From: Opitutaceae bacterium
GTDB lineage: Bacteria; Verrucomicrobiota; Verrucomicrobiia; Opitutales; Opitutaceae
DNA: 64,000 nt
Reading direction: 5' to 3'
Assembly (NCBI GenBank): GCA_016711225.1
Contig: JADJTK010000051.1
Coordinates: 62,001-126,000 of the forward strand
Made by a program: the position numbers and the translations under genes. This document shows, piece by piece, positions 1 through 9,859 of the stretch; the stretch's first letter is position 1; each line of letters opens with the position of its first letter. The notes beneath the pieces were generated by a model that worked only from the letters and a program-made list of their open reading frames with translations, was not told the DNA's origin and did no database searches.

Positions 1-183
1 CGGCGCCGTGGGCTCGAGCAGCTCGATGGCCGTCTCGCCGACCTGGTAGAAGGCTGTCTTGACCTTCTGCGAGGGTACTTCCTCGCGGCCGGTGCACTTC
101 AGGCCCAGGGAGCCTTCGTAATATTTTGCCGCTTCGTCGATGGACTTAACGGCGATTCCTAGGTGGTCGATCTTGGTAATCAT
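1..183 (-). CDS. mce: Methylmalonyl-CoA epimerase, N-terminal part (cut by window edge)
   Basis: Reading leftward from the ATG at 183, the first 61 residues begin MITKIDHLGIAVKSIDEA and continue to ELLEPTAP, the opening beta-alpha-beta of the glyoxalase/VOC fold seen in methylmalonyl-CoA epimerase. The metal-ligand His lies in the DHLGIAV motif. The enzyme interconverts the 2R and 2S epimers of methylmalonyl-CoA in the cytoplasm. It is transcribed divergently from mutA, whose product with MutB uses the 2R epimer, and this supports the assignment. The rest of the gene lies outside the window. The 201-base gap to mutA must hold both promoters. Confidence 0.85.
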   Translation of the reverse strand, partial: MITKIDHLGIAVKSIDEAAKYYEGSLGLKCTGREEVPSQKVKTAFYQVGETAIELLEPTAP

Positions 184-384
184 GGAAACTTATCTTGCCA
201 ACACGTTTGATCAGGGGGTGTTATTTTAGGCGTGATCGTCAACACTCATCTCTCGGCTTTACTCGCTGTAGTATTCCCGAAATCGGGCTGGGTGGCTCCG
301 CATGGCTTGGCCAAAGTCGCCCGCAGTTTGCCATCGGCTTGCTGTTGATCAATCCCGCAGCCTTACTCCCGTCTTTTATTTCTC

Positions 385-2316
385 ATGAGCGCAAAGTTGG
401 ATTCTCCCACCGCGTCGCCCGCTGGCGGCAACGCGATCCCAGATGCTGAGGCGCTTCGTCGCGCCTGGCGTGAAACCGTCGAGAAGGACCTCGCTGGTGT
501 GCCGTTCGAGAAGAAGCTCGTCACACGCACCGCCGAGGGCATCGACCAGCAGCCGCTGTATCATCGCGGCATGGTCGAGGCCGTTCCCCATCGCGACACC
601 CTGCCCGGGCAGGCCCCGTTCCTGCGCGGCCTCCACGCCCGCGGAGCCAAGGGCGAGATCGCCTGGCGCGTCGCCCAGCCGATCCCCGCGGCCACCCCCG
701 CCGACTTCAACAAGGCCCTTCTCGCCGCCCTCGCGCGCGGCCAGAACGCCGCCCTCCTGCCGGCCGCCTATGTGGCCGATGCCGCCGCGCTCACCGCGGC
801 GCTCAAGGATATCCATTTCGGTGGTGCGCCGGTTCTGGCTTCGGCCGGGGCCTCCGCCGCCGCGCTGGCCGGCGTCTTCGGCACCGCGCTGAAGAACCGC
901 GGTGAAGAGTGGTCCGTTCTTCAAGGTTCGGTGACGGCCGACCCGCTCGCCGCTCTCGCCACCGAGGGCAAACTCGCCGTGTCGCTCGACACCGCGATGG
1001 CCGAGCTCGCGTCATGGACCGTTCACGCCGCCGCGAACGCCCCCGCGCTCAAGACGATCGGCGTCGACGCCGGTTGGGTCGTCGATGCGGGCGGCAACTC
1101 CGCCCAGGAGCTCGCCGTCGCGATCGCGATGGCCGTCGAATACCTCCGCCGCCTCGAGGCCGCGAAGGTCGATGTGAAGACCGCCGCCCCGCGCGTCGCG
1201 TTCAGCTTCGCCGTCGGCTCGCAGTTCTTCCCCGAGCTCGCGAAGTTCCGCGCGTTCCGCCTGCTCTGGGCCCGCGTGCTCTCCGCCTTCGGCGATGCGA
1301 ATCTCGCCTCCGGCGCCACGCTCCACGCCCGCACGGCCCTCTTCAACAAGACGGTCCTCGACCCGTACGTGAACATGCTGCGCACCACCACCGAGGCTCT
1401 CTCGGCGGTGCTCGGCGGCGTGGACAGCGTGCAGGTCGGCGCGTTCGACGAAGTCGTGCGCACGCCCGACGAGTTCTCGCAGCGGATCGCGCGCAATATC
1501 GCGCTGATGCTGTCCGAGGAGTTCAACTTCGCCGAGGTGGCCGACGCCGCCGGCGGCTCCTGGCTCGTCGAGAAGTTCACCGACGAGCTCGCCCGCAAGG
1601 CATGGGGCCTCTTCCAGACCATCGAGAAGCAGGGCGGCTTCGCCGCCGCTCTCGCCGCCGGTGAGATCCAGAAGCTCATCGCCGCCTCCGCCTCCGACAA
1701 GCGCAAGGCGCTGGATACGCGCCGTCTCGCCGTCCTGGGCACGAACCTCTTCCCCAACCTTAAGGAGAAGCCGCTCGCCCCGAACGCCGTGCCCGCCGCC
1801 CCGGCCGCCTCGGCTTCCGCCGCCGCCGCCGTGAGCGTCACCCCGGTCAAGGCCTGGCGCGCCGCCGAAGGCTACGAAGCCCTCCGCGCGATCGCTGACC
1901 GCTTCGCGAAGTCCTCGGGCAAGCGCCCGCAGGTCTTCCTCGCGAAGATCGGTCCGGTGAAGCAGCACAAGCCGCGCGCCGACTTCGCCGCCGGTTTCTT
2001 TGCCGTCGGTGGTTTCGAAGCCATCGGCAAGGAAGCGTTCGAGACTCCCGAGGCTGCCGCCAAGGCCGCCGTCGCGTCCGGCGCCCCGGTGGTTGTTCTC
2101 TGTTCCACCGATGACACGTATCCGGTCCTCGTGCCCGCCTTCGCCTCCGCTCTGAAGGCCGCCAAGCCCGGCGTGATCGCCATCCTCGCCGGCCTCCCGG
2201 CCGAGCCCGCCACGGTCGAGGCCTTCAAGCAGGCCGGTATCGACGATTTCATCCACATTCGCGCCAATGTTCGCGACCTGCTCGCCCAACTCCTCGCCAA
2301 GATCGGAGCCAAGTGA
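385..2316 (+). CDS. mutA: Methylmalonyl-CoA mutase small (beta) subunit
   Basis: A 643-aa protein with the mutase TIM-barrel, then an Ala-rich linker near residues 470-490, then a Rossmann-like cobalamin-binding-type domain. The C-terminal domain lacks the cobalamin-ligand DxHxxG motif (the equivalent stretch reads KIGPVKQHKPRADF), as expected for the non-catalytic subunit of the heterodimer. It pairs with MutB to convert methylmalonyl-CoA to succinyl-CoA in propionate and amino-acid metabolism. The ATG at 385 gives the family length. Its TGA overlaps the GTG start of mutB, so the two subunits are probably translationally coupled. Confidence 0.93.
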   Translation: MSAKLDSPTASPAGGNAIPDAEALRRAWRETVEKDLAGVPFEKKLVTRTAEGIDQQPLYHRGMVEAVPHRDTLPGQAPFLRGLHARGAKGEIAWRVAQPIPAATPADFNKALLAALARGQNAALLPAAYVADAAALTAALKDIHFGGAPVLASAGASAAALAGVFGTALKNRGEEWSVLQGSVTADPLAALATEGKLAVSLDTAMAELASWTVHAAANAPALKTIGVDAGWVVDAGGNSAQELAVAIAMAVEYLRRLEAAKVDVKTAAPRVAFSFAVGSQFFPELAKFRAFRLLWARVLSAFGDANLASGATLHARTALFNKTVLDPYVNMLRTTTEALSAVLGGVDSVQVGAFDEVVRTPDEFSQRIARNIALMLSEEFNFAEVADAAGGSWLVEKFTDELARKAWGLFQTIEKQGGFAAALAAGEIQKLIAASASDKRKALDTRRLAVLGTNLFPNLKEKPLAPNAVPAAPAASASAAAAVSVTPVKAWRAAEGYEALRAIADRFAKSSGKRPQVFLAKIGPVKQHKPRADFAAGFFAVGGFEAIGKEAFETPEAAAKAAVASGAPVVVLCSTDDTYPVLVPAFASALKAAKPGVIAILAGLPAEPATVEAFKQAGIDDFIHIRANVRDLLAQLLAKIGAK

Positions 2317-4499
2317 ACACCATGAGCACACCTGATTTCACCAAACTCGGTTACGACGACTTCAAGTTCCCGGCCGCCGACGCCGCGAAGTGGTCCGCCG
2401 ACTTCACCAAAGAGGCCGGCGCCAAGCCCGACGCCGCCACCTGGCAGACCTACGAGCAGATCCCGGTCAAGCCGCTCTTCACCAGCGCCGACGTGCCCGT
2501 CGACGCCTGGCTCGACTCGATGCCCGGCATCGCCCCGTTTGTGCGCGGCCCGTACGCCACGATGTATGTCCAGAAACCCTGGACGGTGCGCCAGTACGCC
2601 GGCTTCTCCACCGCCGAGGAGTCCAACGCGTTCTACAAGCGCAACCTCGCCGCCGGTCAGGCCGGTCTCTCGGTCGCCTTCGACCTCGCGACCCACCGCG
2701 GCTACGACAGCGACCACCCCCGCGTGGTCGGCGACGTCGGCAAGGCCGGCGTGGCTATCGACTCGATCCTCGACATGCAGACGCTGTTCGGCGGCATCCC
2801 GCTCAACAAGGTCTCTGTGTCGATGACGATGAACGGCGCCGTGCTGCCGATCCTGGCGTTCTACATCGTCTCCGCGCTCGAACAGGGTGCGAAGCTCGAG
2901 GAGCTCGCCGGCACGATCCAGAATGACATCTTGAAAGAGTTCATGGTGCGGAACACCTACATCTATCCGCCCCTCCCCTCGATGAAGATCATCGCGGACA
3001 TCTTCGAGTACACCTCGAAGAACATGCCGAAGTTCAACTCGATCTCGATCTCCGGATACCACATGCAGGAAGCCGGCGCCACCGCCGACCTCGAGCTCGC
3101 CTACACCCTCGCCGACGGTCTCGAGTATCTGAAGACAGGCGTCGCCGCCGGTATCGACATCGACGCCTTCGCCCCGCGCCTCTCGTTCTTCTGGGCCATC
3201 GGCAAGAACTTCTTCATGGAAGTCGCCAAGATGCGCGCCGCCCGCGCGCTCTGGTCGGAGATGGTCGGCCAGTTCAACCCGAAGAACCCGAAGTCGCTCG
3301 CCCTGCGCACGCACTCGCAGACCTCGGGCTGGTCGCTCACCGAGCAGGATCCGTTCAACAACATCGCCCGCACCGCGCTGGAGGCCCTCGCCTCGACCAC
3401 GGGGCATACCCAGTCGCTGCATACCAACGCCCTCGACGAGGCCATCGCGCTGCCCACCGACTTCTCGGCCCGCATCGCGCGCAACACCCAGCTCTTCCTC
3501 CAGCAGGAGACCGGGATCTGCGCCACCGTCGATCCGTGGGGCGGCAGCTACTACGTCGAGTTCCTCACCCGCGAGCTCATCGCGAAGGTCCGCGCCCATC
3601 TCGCCGAGGTCGAATCCTTCGGCGGCATGGCCAAGGCCATCGAGGCCGGAGTACCCAAGATGCGCATCGAGGAGGCCTCGGCCCGCCGTCAGGCCAAGAT
3701 CGATTCCGGCAAGGAGACGATCGTCGGCCTCAACAAGTACCGCCTCGAGACCGAAGCGCCGATCGACACTCTCGAGGTCGACAACACCGCCGTCCGCATC
3801 TCGCAGATCAAGCGTCTCCAGGAGCTCCGCTCGATCCGCGACGAAGCCAAGTGCCAGGCCACGCTGGAGGCGCTCACCGCCGCCGCGAAGTCGGGCACCG
3901 GTAACCTGCTCGCCCTTGCCGTCGAGGCCGCGAAGGCGCGCGCTTCGCTCGGTGAGATCTCGGATGCGCTCGAGAAGATTTACGGTCGCTATCAGGCGCA
4001 GATTCGCTCGATTAGCGGCGTGTACCGCAAGGAATTCGGAGAAGACGGCGAGGTCGCGGAAGTCCGCGCTCTCGTGACGAAGTTCGAGGCCAAGGAAGGC
4101 CGCCGCCCGCGTATCCTCATCGCCAAGCTTGGCCAGGATGGACACGACCGCGGCGCCAAGGTGGTCGCCACTGCGATGGCCGACCTCGGCTTCGACGTCG
4201 ACATCGGGCCGCTCTTCCAGACGCCCGACGAGGCCGCGAAGATGGCCGTGGAGAACGACGTGCACGTCGTCGCCATGAGCTCGCTCGCTGCGGGTCACAA
4301 GACCCTGCTGCCCGCGCTCGTCGGCGAGCTGAAGAAGCTCAACCGTGAGGACATCGTGGTGGTGGTCGGCGGAGTTATTCCGGCGCCCGACTACGACTTC
4401 CTCTTCAAGAATGGCGCCGCCGCCATCTTCGGTCCCGGCACCGTCATCACCCGCAGCACCAAGCGCACGCTGGAGATCCTCCTGGAGCGTCTGGCGTAA
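2313..4499 (+). CDS. mutB: Methylmalonyl-CoA mutase large (alpha, catalytic) subunit
   Basis: A 728-aa protein with the catalytic mutase barrel (FDLATHRGYDSDHPRV region near residue 125) and a C-terminal B12 domain. The cobalamin-ligand motif GQDGHDRGAKV is near residue 605, followed by GPLFQTPDEAA and the VVGGVIP loop. It catalyses adenosylcobalamin-dependent rearrangement of (R)-methylmalonyl-CoA to succinyl-CoA. Two starts are possible: GTG at 2313, overlapping the mutA stop and 5-6 bases after a GGAG, or ATG at 2322. The GTG is favoured by the spacing. A hairpin and then a clear terminator follow the stop, closing a two-gene mutAB operon. Confidence 0.95.
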   Translation: MNTMSTPDFTKLGYDDFKFPAADAAKWSADFTKEAGAKPDAATWQTYEQIPVKPLFTSADVPVDAWLDSMPGIAPFVRGPYATMYVQKPWTVRQYAGFSTAEESNAFYKRNLAAGQAGLSVAFDLATHRGYDSDHPRVVGDVGKAGVAIDSILDMQTLFGGIPLNKVSVSMTMNGAVLPILAFYIVSALEQGAKLEELAGTIQNDILKEFMVRNTYIYPPLPSMKIIADIFEYTSKNMPKFNSISISGYHMQEAGATADLELAYTLADGLEYLKTGVAAGIDIDAFAPRLSFFWAIGKNFFMEVAKMRAARALWSEMVGQFNPKNPKSLALRTHSQTSGWSLTEQDPFNNIARTALEALASTTGHTQSLHTNALDEAIALPTDFSARIARNTQLFLQQETGICATVDPWGGSYYVEFLTRELIAKVRAHLAEVESFGGMAKAIEAGVPKMRIEEASARRQAKIDSGKETIVGLNKYRLETEAPIDTLEVDNTAVRISQIKRLQELRSIRDEAKCQATLEALTAAAKSGTGNLLALAVEAAKARASLGEISDALEKIYGRYQAQIRSISGVYRKEFGEDGEVAEVRALVTKFEAKEGRRPRILIAKLGQDGHDRGAKVVATAMADLGFDVDIGPLFQTPDEAAKMAVENDVHVVAMSSLAAGHKTLLPALVGELKKLNREDIVVVVGGVIPAPDYDFLFKNGAAAIFGPGTVITRSTKRTLEILLERLA

Positions 4500-4505
4500 G
4501 AGTAG

Positions 4506-4526
4506 GGACGTTTCTCCGAAACGTCC
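4506..4526. repeat. Perfect inverted repeat GGACGTTTC-TCC-GAAACGTCC
   Basis: A 9-bp perfect stem with a 3-base loop starts six bases after the mutB stop codon. It has no T-tract and is separate from the rho-independent terminator about 50 bases further on. It may stabilise the 3' end of the mutAB transcript or belong to a dispersed repeat family. Only one copy was seen in this window. Confidence 0.6.
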
Positions 4527-4571
4527 GCTTACCGTGTAGCTGGGCGGCTCATCCGTTCAGCTTTCCCCTTC

Positions 4572-4604
4572 AAGGCCCGGCGTTCTAAGCGCCGGGCCTT
4601 TTCT
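4572..4604 (+). terminator. Rho-independent terminator of mutAB
   Basis: A perfect 11-bp stem AAGGCCCGGCG / CGCCGGGCCTT with a 7-base loop is followed by TTCTTT. It lies 73 bases after the mutB stop and is the clearest intrinsic terminator on the plus strand of this window. Confidence 0.85.
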
Positions 4605-4970
4605 TTGCGGCGAACGAGTGGACGAGTCAGGGAATCAGGAACGAGCCTTTGGCCGGCCGCGTTGTGGGCAGAAGCCGGCCGCGACATAAGCAACGACGGG
4701 AATGGTAGGCCGGGCAGAGGACGCACGCGGTGACGCCACGAAGGGCCGCTAGCAGACGGCTGCTGCGCTTGAGGGGGGCCTATCCTGCGGCCCATAGGGA
4801 CGGAGCGGTCGGCAAATGCCATCCACCGGTTCGGAAACCCAGATTGCAGAAGCAGGAGTCTGGCTGGTCCCCCGGCATATGTCACTGGTTCGTAACCTCC
4901 AGACGGTCGCTGCAGATTGATCGGAGAAGGGGAGGCTATAGACTACGGCAAACCTCAACCCCCTCTTCCC

Positions 4971-5399
4971 ATGATTGTCGACCTCGCCGCCCAACGTGCC
5001 ATGGACCACCTCAAGAAGGTTGGTTTCGACCGCCTCTCGGAAGCCGAGCGCATTCTTGCCACGGTGTGGCAGTTCGCCGCGGGTGTGGCGAACCACGGCT
5101 TTGCGAGCTACTACGGAAGCCGGCGCGCCGATCTCGCATTCCACGCGCCGGCCGCGCTGAGGGCCATCGGTGCCGAAGAACTGGCGACGATCGCCGCCGC
5201 GGCCAACGCGCAGTTCGGCCCCGACGGTCCGTCGTCCGACCCGAAGGTGCGCGCCGAGCAGCTCAGACAGTTCGGTGAGCCGGTCTTCCGGGCCTTCGAC
5301 TCGCTGGAGCAGCGTTACTTCGACGCCGAGGAGAGCGTCGATGCGTTGTTCGAAGCGTGGTTTGAGCGGCAGAAGACCGCATCGCGATCGGCGGCGTGA
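4971..5399 (+). CDS. DUF4375 (DMP19-like) family protein
   Basis: A 142-aa cytoplasmic protein from ATG 4971 (MIVDLAAQRAMDHL). The frame is open upstream to a TTG at 4917, but that extension has little sense as protein. The central ANHGFASYYGSRRADL followed by AALRAIGAEELATIAAAAN resembles the conserved NGGFxxYF and EALxxIGA blocks of the DUF4375/DMP19 family. The C-terminus carries LEQRYFDAEESVDALFEAW. Family members are small helical proteins, often orphan or toxin-immunity-like, without an assigned biochemical role. It stands alone, with no close co-directional neighbour. Confidence 0.7.
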   Translation: MIVDLAAQRAMDHLKKVGFDRLSEAERILATVWQFAAGVANHGFASYYGSRRADLAFHAPAALRAIGAEELATIAAAANAQFGPDGPSSDPKVRAEQLRQFGEPVFRAFDSLEQRYFDAEESVDALFEAWFERQKTASRSAA

Positions 5400-5654
5400 T
5401 CCCAGTAGATGGCGATGGAGTAGATGTCGGGCAGCCCGAAGCGAGGCCGGTTTGGAGTGGGTGCCGTCACCCTATGAATTGTGATTCGAAGCGCTTCCAC
5501 GCCGCTCGGGGCTCCATCAGGTGTTGGACACGTTGCTCGCGAAGAACGAATCAGCCGGGCCTAAGTTTCCCTGCGCCGCGGGTAGAATCACAGTCCCTGG
5601 GCTTTCTGTCCATTCGGGCGGTTCAATTTCCGAGGCCGTTCGGCGGGCACGGCT

Positions 5655-6124
5655 ATCGTCCGGGCGGGGGCTGGCGCTCAAGGTGGCGGATGAGCACGCC
5701 CATGTTGCGGATATAGGCTAAGGTCGTGATCCCGGTCGCTGGTGTGTGATCGGGATAGGTTGAGATGTGCGTGACATCACGCACTCGCGTCCCGCCGCAA
5801 TCGCCGGGCTCGGGCTGGACCGAGCCGTCGGAATTGTAGCGGCGGTTGGTGTAGTGGAGCGGCGCGGGCCAGCAACTTTGGCGGTTCAGGCCGGCGTGGA
5901 TCGCGGAGACTTGGCGCTGTGCTGCCATTGGGCCGGGCGAGGAGTCGTAGCTCTCGGGTTCGAGGATGAAGTAACGCGGTAGAGGCTGCCGCCCCGCTCC
6001 GGAGCGTAAGGGCGAATCCTATGGCCTTGTCCAGGGCCGGCCGGTGCGGCGGGTCGCGCTTCTCAACGTAGAGGCGTAGGAGAAAGGTGGCGGCGTGGGC
6101 CGTGACGCCGTCGTCGAAGACGCC
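5655..6124 (-). pseudogene. Decayed secreted-enzyme fragment, pectate-lyase-like
   Basis: On the minus strand, one frame encodes FDDGVTAHAATFLLRLYVEK then RDPPHRPALDKAIGFALTL. This resembles the helical repeats of family-10 pectate lyases (pattern RFLxRVYxxTKDPxYRxAxxxGLDFLL). The frame is then lost. A second frame continues as QPLPRYFILEPESYD through YIRNMGVLIRHLERQ and stops near 5655. No start or stop forms a complete gene. I read it as a gene fragment with at least one frameshift. The family assignment is tentative because only about 40 residues match by eye. Confidence 0.4.
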
Positions 6125-6388
6125 AGCTCCTTCATCGGAGAGCTGGGCTCCTCAATTGTGGCTGCCTGCTGATCGCCCTTTCGGGGAGACGTCGTTCTTC
6201 TCGTGATCTCATGTCGTGGACGGACTTCGGGCGAATCCGTGGCTGGAGACTCGTCCGTGCTATGATGTTGGTGTTGTTGACTCGACCATTGGTAACTGCG
6301 AAACCACTCCTGCAAACGGCCGGGCGTGCGCAACTCTTAGGGATGCGCCTGCTCTTTGGCCGCCATTCGGACCCTATCCACGAGCATC

Positions 6389-9300
6389 ATGAAGAACCAT
6401 CGCGACCACGGAACCGCCGAACAAACTGTCGGGTGCCTGTCTGTGCTCGCCCGGCACGTGGCCGAGAGCGTTGCCCACCGGTGCTTCCGCCTGCTTCTGC
6501 TGGGGGCGATCCTCGGATTCGGTTCTGGCCTGTCGACGACAGCGCAAGCCCAGTCAACTCTCGTGCCGGGCGACATCGCTCTCGTGCGGATGAACGAGGA
6601 CAACGTCGACGCCTTCTCCTTCGTCGCCCTTGTCGACCTCGTCCCGGGGACGGTGGTCTATTTCACCGAGCGCGGCTGGCTCAACACCACCTGGATCGGC
6701 AACACGGAGTCGCACCTCAAATACACCGCGCCCGCCGGCGGTTTGCCGACTGGTAGCGTCGTCCATGTTGACGAGTCCGCCGCCGACGTGCTCACCGTGA
6801 CCGGTAGTGGAACAGTGGTTTTCGCCTGGGGCACGAGCGGGTTCAACCTCTCCGGCGGCGACCAGATGCTGGCCTACCAGACGTCCAGCGCCACGTTGCC
6901 GACCGCCGCCGCCAATCTCACCTTCATCGCCGGCATCACTCTGAACGACGGCAACGGTGCCTCCGCGGATTACTACAACGATCCGATCACGCACTGGACC
7001 GTGGCGACCTACGCCAACACGGGCGGCACCGCTACGAGCAAGAGCACGCTGCCGCCCGGGCTGACCAACGGCTTGAACTGCCTCTCCGTCTTCCCCGATT
7101 TCAACGTCCTCGCGTCGCAGGACAATGTCCGCTACAACAATTCGCTCACCAGCGGGACCCGCGCGCAGTTGCTCGCGGCGATCAGCAACGCCGCCAACTG
7201 GGTGTACGACGACATCACCAACTACCCGACCTCGTCCGTCGGCCCGTTCACAGTCACCTCGCTCGTCCCCGAGGTCGATGTCCAGGGCAATAGCACGACC
7301 ATCACCGATGGCGACATGGCCCCGGCCGCCTCCGACCATACCGATTTCGGCAGCACGCCGGTCGCCGGGGGCTCGGTCGTGCGCACTTTCACGATCCGCA
7401 ACACCGGCACCGGCGCGCTGACCCTTGGTGGTAGCCCGCGCGTGGCGGTGAGTGGTATCCATGCCGCAGACTTCACGGTCACCACCCAGCCGGCGGCCTC
7501 GGTCGCGGCCGGCGGCTCGAGCACGTTCCAGGTCACCTTCGATCCCTCCTCCTCCGGCACGCGAACCGCCTCGCTTTCGATCGCCAACACCGACGCCGAT
7601 GAGAATCCCTACAACTTCAGCATCCAGGGGGTGGGCACGGCGCCCACGCCGGAGATCTACGTGCAGGGCAATGGCGTCACTATCCTCGACGAGGATTCCA
7701 CCCCCTCCGCCGCGGATCACACCGAGTTCGGCTCAGCCGACAGCACGACCGGGTCGGTGACCCGCACCTTTTCCATCCGCAACCAGGGCGAGGCGGCGCT
7801 CTCGCTCACTGGCACTCCCCGCGTCGCCGTCGGCGGCGCGAACCCCGCGGATTTTGTCGTCGCCGTGCAACCCGCCGCCTCGGTTGCGGTGGGCGGCGCC
7901 ACCGATTTCCAAGTTACCTTCAACCCCACGGCCTCCGGCCTGCGCTCTGCCACGCTCTCGATCGCGAACAGCGATAGCGATGAGAACCCCTACAACTTCG
8001 CCATCCAAGGCACGGGCACCTCGATGAATCTCGCCGCCGGCGCGATTGCGTTCATCGGCTACAATTCCGACGACCCCGACGGCTTCGCCTTCATCGCGCT
8101 CAGCGATCTACCGCCGACCGAGCAGATCTATTTCACCGACGAGGGCTGGAGCGGTACGGCCTGGAACGGCAGCCCGAGCGAGGCGCACGTCTCCTGGACC
8201 GCCCCCGCCGCCGGCCTGCCGATCGGGTCGATCGTGCGTGTCTACGAATCGGCCACGGCCACGCTCACCGCCTCCGCTGGCACAGTCTCCGGCGTGCTCG
8301 TCGGCACGGTGTTCCACTATTCCTCAGGCGACCAGGTGCTCGCCTACCAGAGCGCCACCGGCGCCGATCCGGCCGCACCGCAGTTCGTTGCCGGTCTCCA
8401 CGCTGATTATCAGAGTGACAACTATGATGCTGCCACCGGCTGGAGCGCCACCGGCAACTCCGACAGCACCTCCAGAGTCCCCGCCGGGCTCGCCAACGCC
8501 GTCAACTGCGTCGCGCTCTTCCCGGCCACCACCGAGCGCCACAATGCCAAATACACCGGCACCCTCACCGGCTCGGCCGATGCGCTCCGCGCCGCGATCA
8601 ACGACTACCACAACTGGTCCTTCGCCGACACTCCCTACGCAATCGCGCCGTCGGACTTCGCCACGCCCGTGGTCACGTATTCCCCGGAAATCGAAGTCGT
8701 GGGCAACGGCAGCGTCATCGCCGCCGGCGACACGACGCCCACGATCGTCGACCATACCAATTTCCTCGGTGCGACCTTGGTCGGCCAGACCGTTGCCCGC
8801 ACCTTCACGATCCGCAATCTCGGCGCCGGTTCGCTCACCCTCGGCGGCACGCCGCGTATCGCGCTCGCCGGCGCCGACGCCGCGGCCTATGCAATCACCA
8901 CGTCGCCCGCCGCGACCGTCGCCGCCGGAGCGAACACCACCTTCACGATCACATTCACCCCCGCGCGAACCGGCCCGCACGCCGCACTTGTTCGCATCGC
9001 CAACAACGATGCCAACGAGAACCCGTACGAGTTCGCCATCGCGGGAGCGACAGCCCCCGCGCTTTCCATTGCCGACGTCGCGGTGGACGAAGGCAACAGC
9101 GGCGCGACCACGTGCCGTTTCACCGTGTCGCTGGCCTATGCCACGGAGCAGGACGTTTTCTTCGACATCGCCACGGCTGATGGCACCGCCACCGCAGTCG
9201 ACGGCGACTACACGCCGAAGTCCCTCGCCAGCCAGTTCATTCCGGCCGGCGCCATCTCGTTCGCGTTCGATGTCCTCGTCAGCGGAGACGTCGCCATCGA

Positions 9301-9784
9301 GCCCGACCAGACCTTCTTTGCGAACCTCTCCAACGTTGTCGGCACCACGGTGGGTGATGCCCAGGCCACCGGTACGATCCGCAACGACGACACCACGGTC
9401 TACACCTACGACGATTGGACGATGATGAATTTCAGCACCGCCGAACTGGCCGACTCAACCATCAGCGGCCTCACCGCCGATCCGGATGGCACTGGTTTTC
9501 CGAATCTTCTGCGCTACGCTCTCGGCCTGCCCGCGCGAGGCCACTTCGCCTCGCCTGTGGCGACGAACGTCGTTGGTACCACCGCGACTATGACCTTCCC
9601 GGTCCGCGCCTTCGCGGTGGACCTGCAATATATCGTTCAGTCGAGTACGGACCTGGCCACGTGGGGCGACGTGCAGAGCTACCTCAGCACCGCCGCGCCG
9701 CAGGATATTGTCCGCGCCGTACCCGCCCCGGGCGGTGCCGCCCGCTTCTTCGTCCGTCTGAAGGTGGTCCGCACCGAGCCATAG
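6389..9784 (+). CDS. Large secreted surface protein with HYDIN-type and Calx-beta modules
   Basis: A 1131-aa protein from ATG 6389. It has a long basic N-region and a hydrophobic signal segment (residues 31-54, cleavage likely after AQA). A roughly 230-residue module starting VPGDIALVRMNEDNVDAF (57-290) is repeated in diverged form at 545-760 (AAGAIAFIGYNSDDPDGF). Three choice-of-anchor-D/HYDIN-like beta modules begin near 293, 420 and 765, each opening PEIxVxGNG and ending ENPYxFxIxG. A Calx-beta domain spans 889-1003. The C-terminal 125 residues begin WTMMNFSTAELADSTISG and contain DPDGTGFPNLLRYALGL, a tail I recognise from secreted verrucomicrobial proteins. No catalytic motif was seen. 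The role is probably adhesion or envelope/exoprotein scaffolding. Confidence 0.85.
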   Translation: MKNHRDHGTAEQTVGCLSVLARHVAESVAHRCFRLLLLGAILGFGSGLSTTAQAQSTLVPGDIALVRMNEDNVDAFSFVALVDLVPGTVVYFTERGWLNTTWIGNTESHLKYTAPAGGLPTGSVVHVDESAADVLTVTGSGTVVFAWGTSGFNLSGGDQMLAYQTSSATLPTAAANLTFIAGITLNDGNGASADYYNDPITHWTVATYANTGGTATSKSTLPPGLTNGLNCLSVFPDFNVLASQDNVRYNNSLTSGTRAQLLAAISNAANWVYDDITNYPTSSVGPFTVTSLVPEVDVQGNSTTITDGDMAPAASDHTDFGSTPVAGGSVVRTFTIRNTGTGALTLGGSPRVAVSGIHAADFTVTTQPAASVAAGGSSTFQVTFDPSSSGTRTASLSIANTDADENPYNFSIQGVGTAPTPEIYVQGNGVTILDEDSTPSAADHTEFGSADSTTGSVTRTFSIRNQGEAALSLTGTPRVAVGGANPADFVVAVQPAASVAVGGATDFQVTFNPTASGLRSATLSIANSDSDENPYNFAIQGTGTSMNLAAGAIAFIGYNSDDPDGFAFIALSDLPPTEQIYFTDEGWSGTAWNGSPSEAHVSWTAPAAGLPIGSIVRVYESATATLTASAGTVSGVLVGTVFHYSSGDQVLAYQSATGADPAAPQFVAGLHADYQSDNYDAATGWSATGNSDSTSRVPAGLANAVNCVALFPATTERHNAKYTGTLTGSADALRAAINDYHNWSFADTPYAIAPSDFATPVVTYSPEIEVVGNGSVIAAGDTTPTIVDHTNFLGATLVGQTVARTFTIRNLGAGSLTLGGTPRIALAGADAAAYAITTSPAATVAAGANTTFTITFTPARTGPHAALVRIANNDANENPYEFAIAGATAPALSIADVAVDEGNSGATTCRFTVSLAYATEQDVFFDIATADGTATAVDGDYTPKSLASQFIPAGAISFAFDVLVSGDVAIEPDQTFFANLSNVVGTTVGDAQATGTIRNDDTTVYTYDDWTMMNFSTAELADSTISGLTADPDGTGFPNLLRYALGLPARGHFASPVATNVVGTTATMTFPVRAFAVDLQYIVQSSTDLATWGDVQSYLSTAAPQDIVRAVPAPGGAARFFVRLKVVRTEP

Positions 9785-9859
9785 GCCCTCGGCCCGCCGC
9801 GCCGCACCGAGAGAAGGGGACGCGAAGCAAGGGCGCGGAGGGTTCCGGAGGATTTCAGC

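Noticed and set aside
1872..4298. Very long antisense frame opposite mutA-mutB
   Set aside because: Typical mirror frame of GC-rich coding DNA with codon position bias; it crosses two real genes and has no recognisable domain.
4620..4916. A minus-strand frame of about 118 aa at 4529-4885
   Set aside because: It runs through the mutAB terminator and is Arg/Pro/Ser-rich with no motif; the gap looks non-coding.
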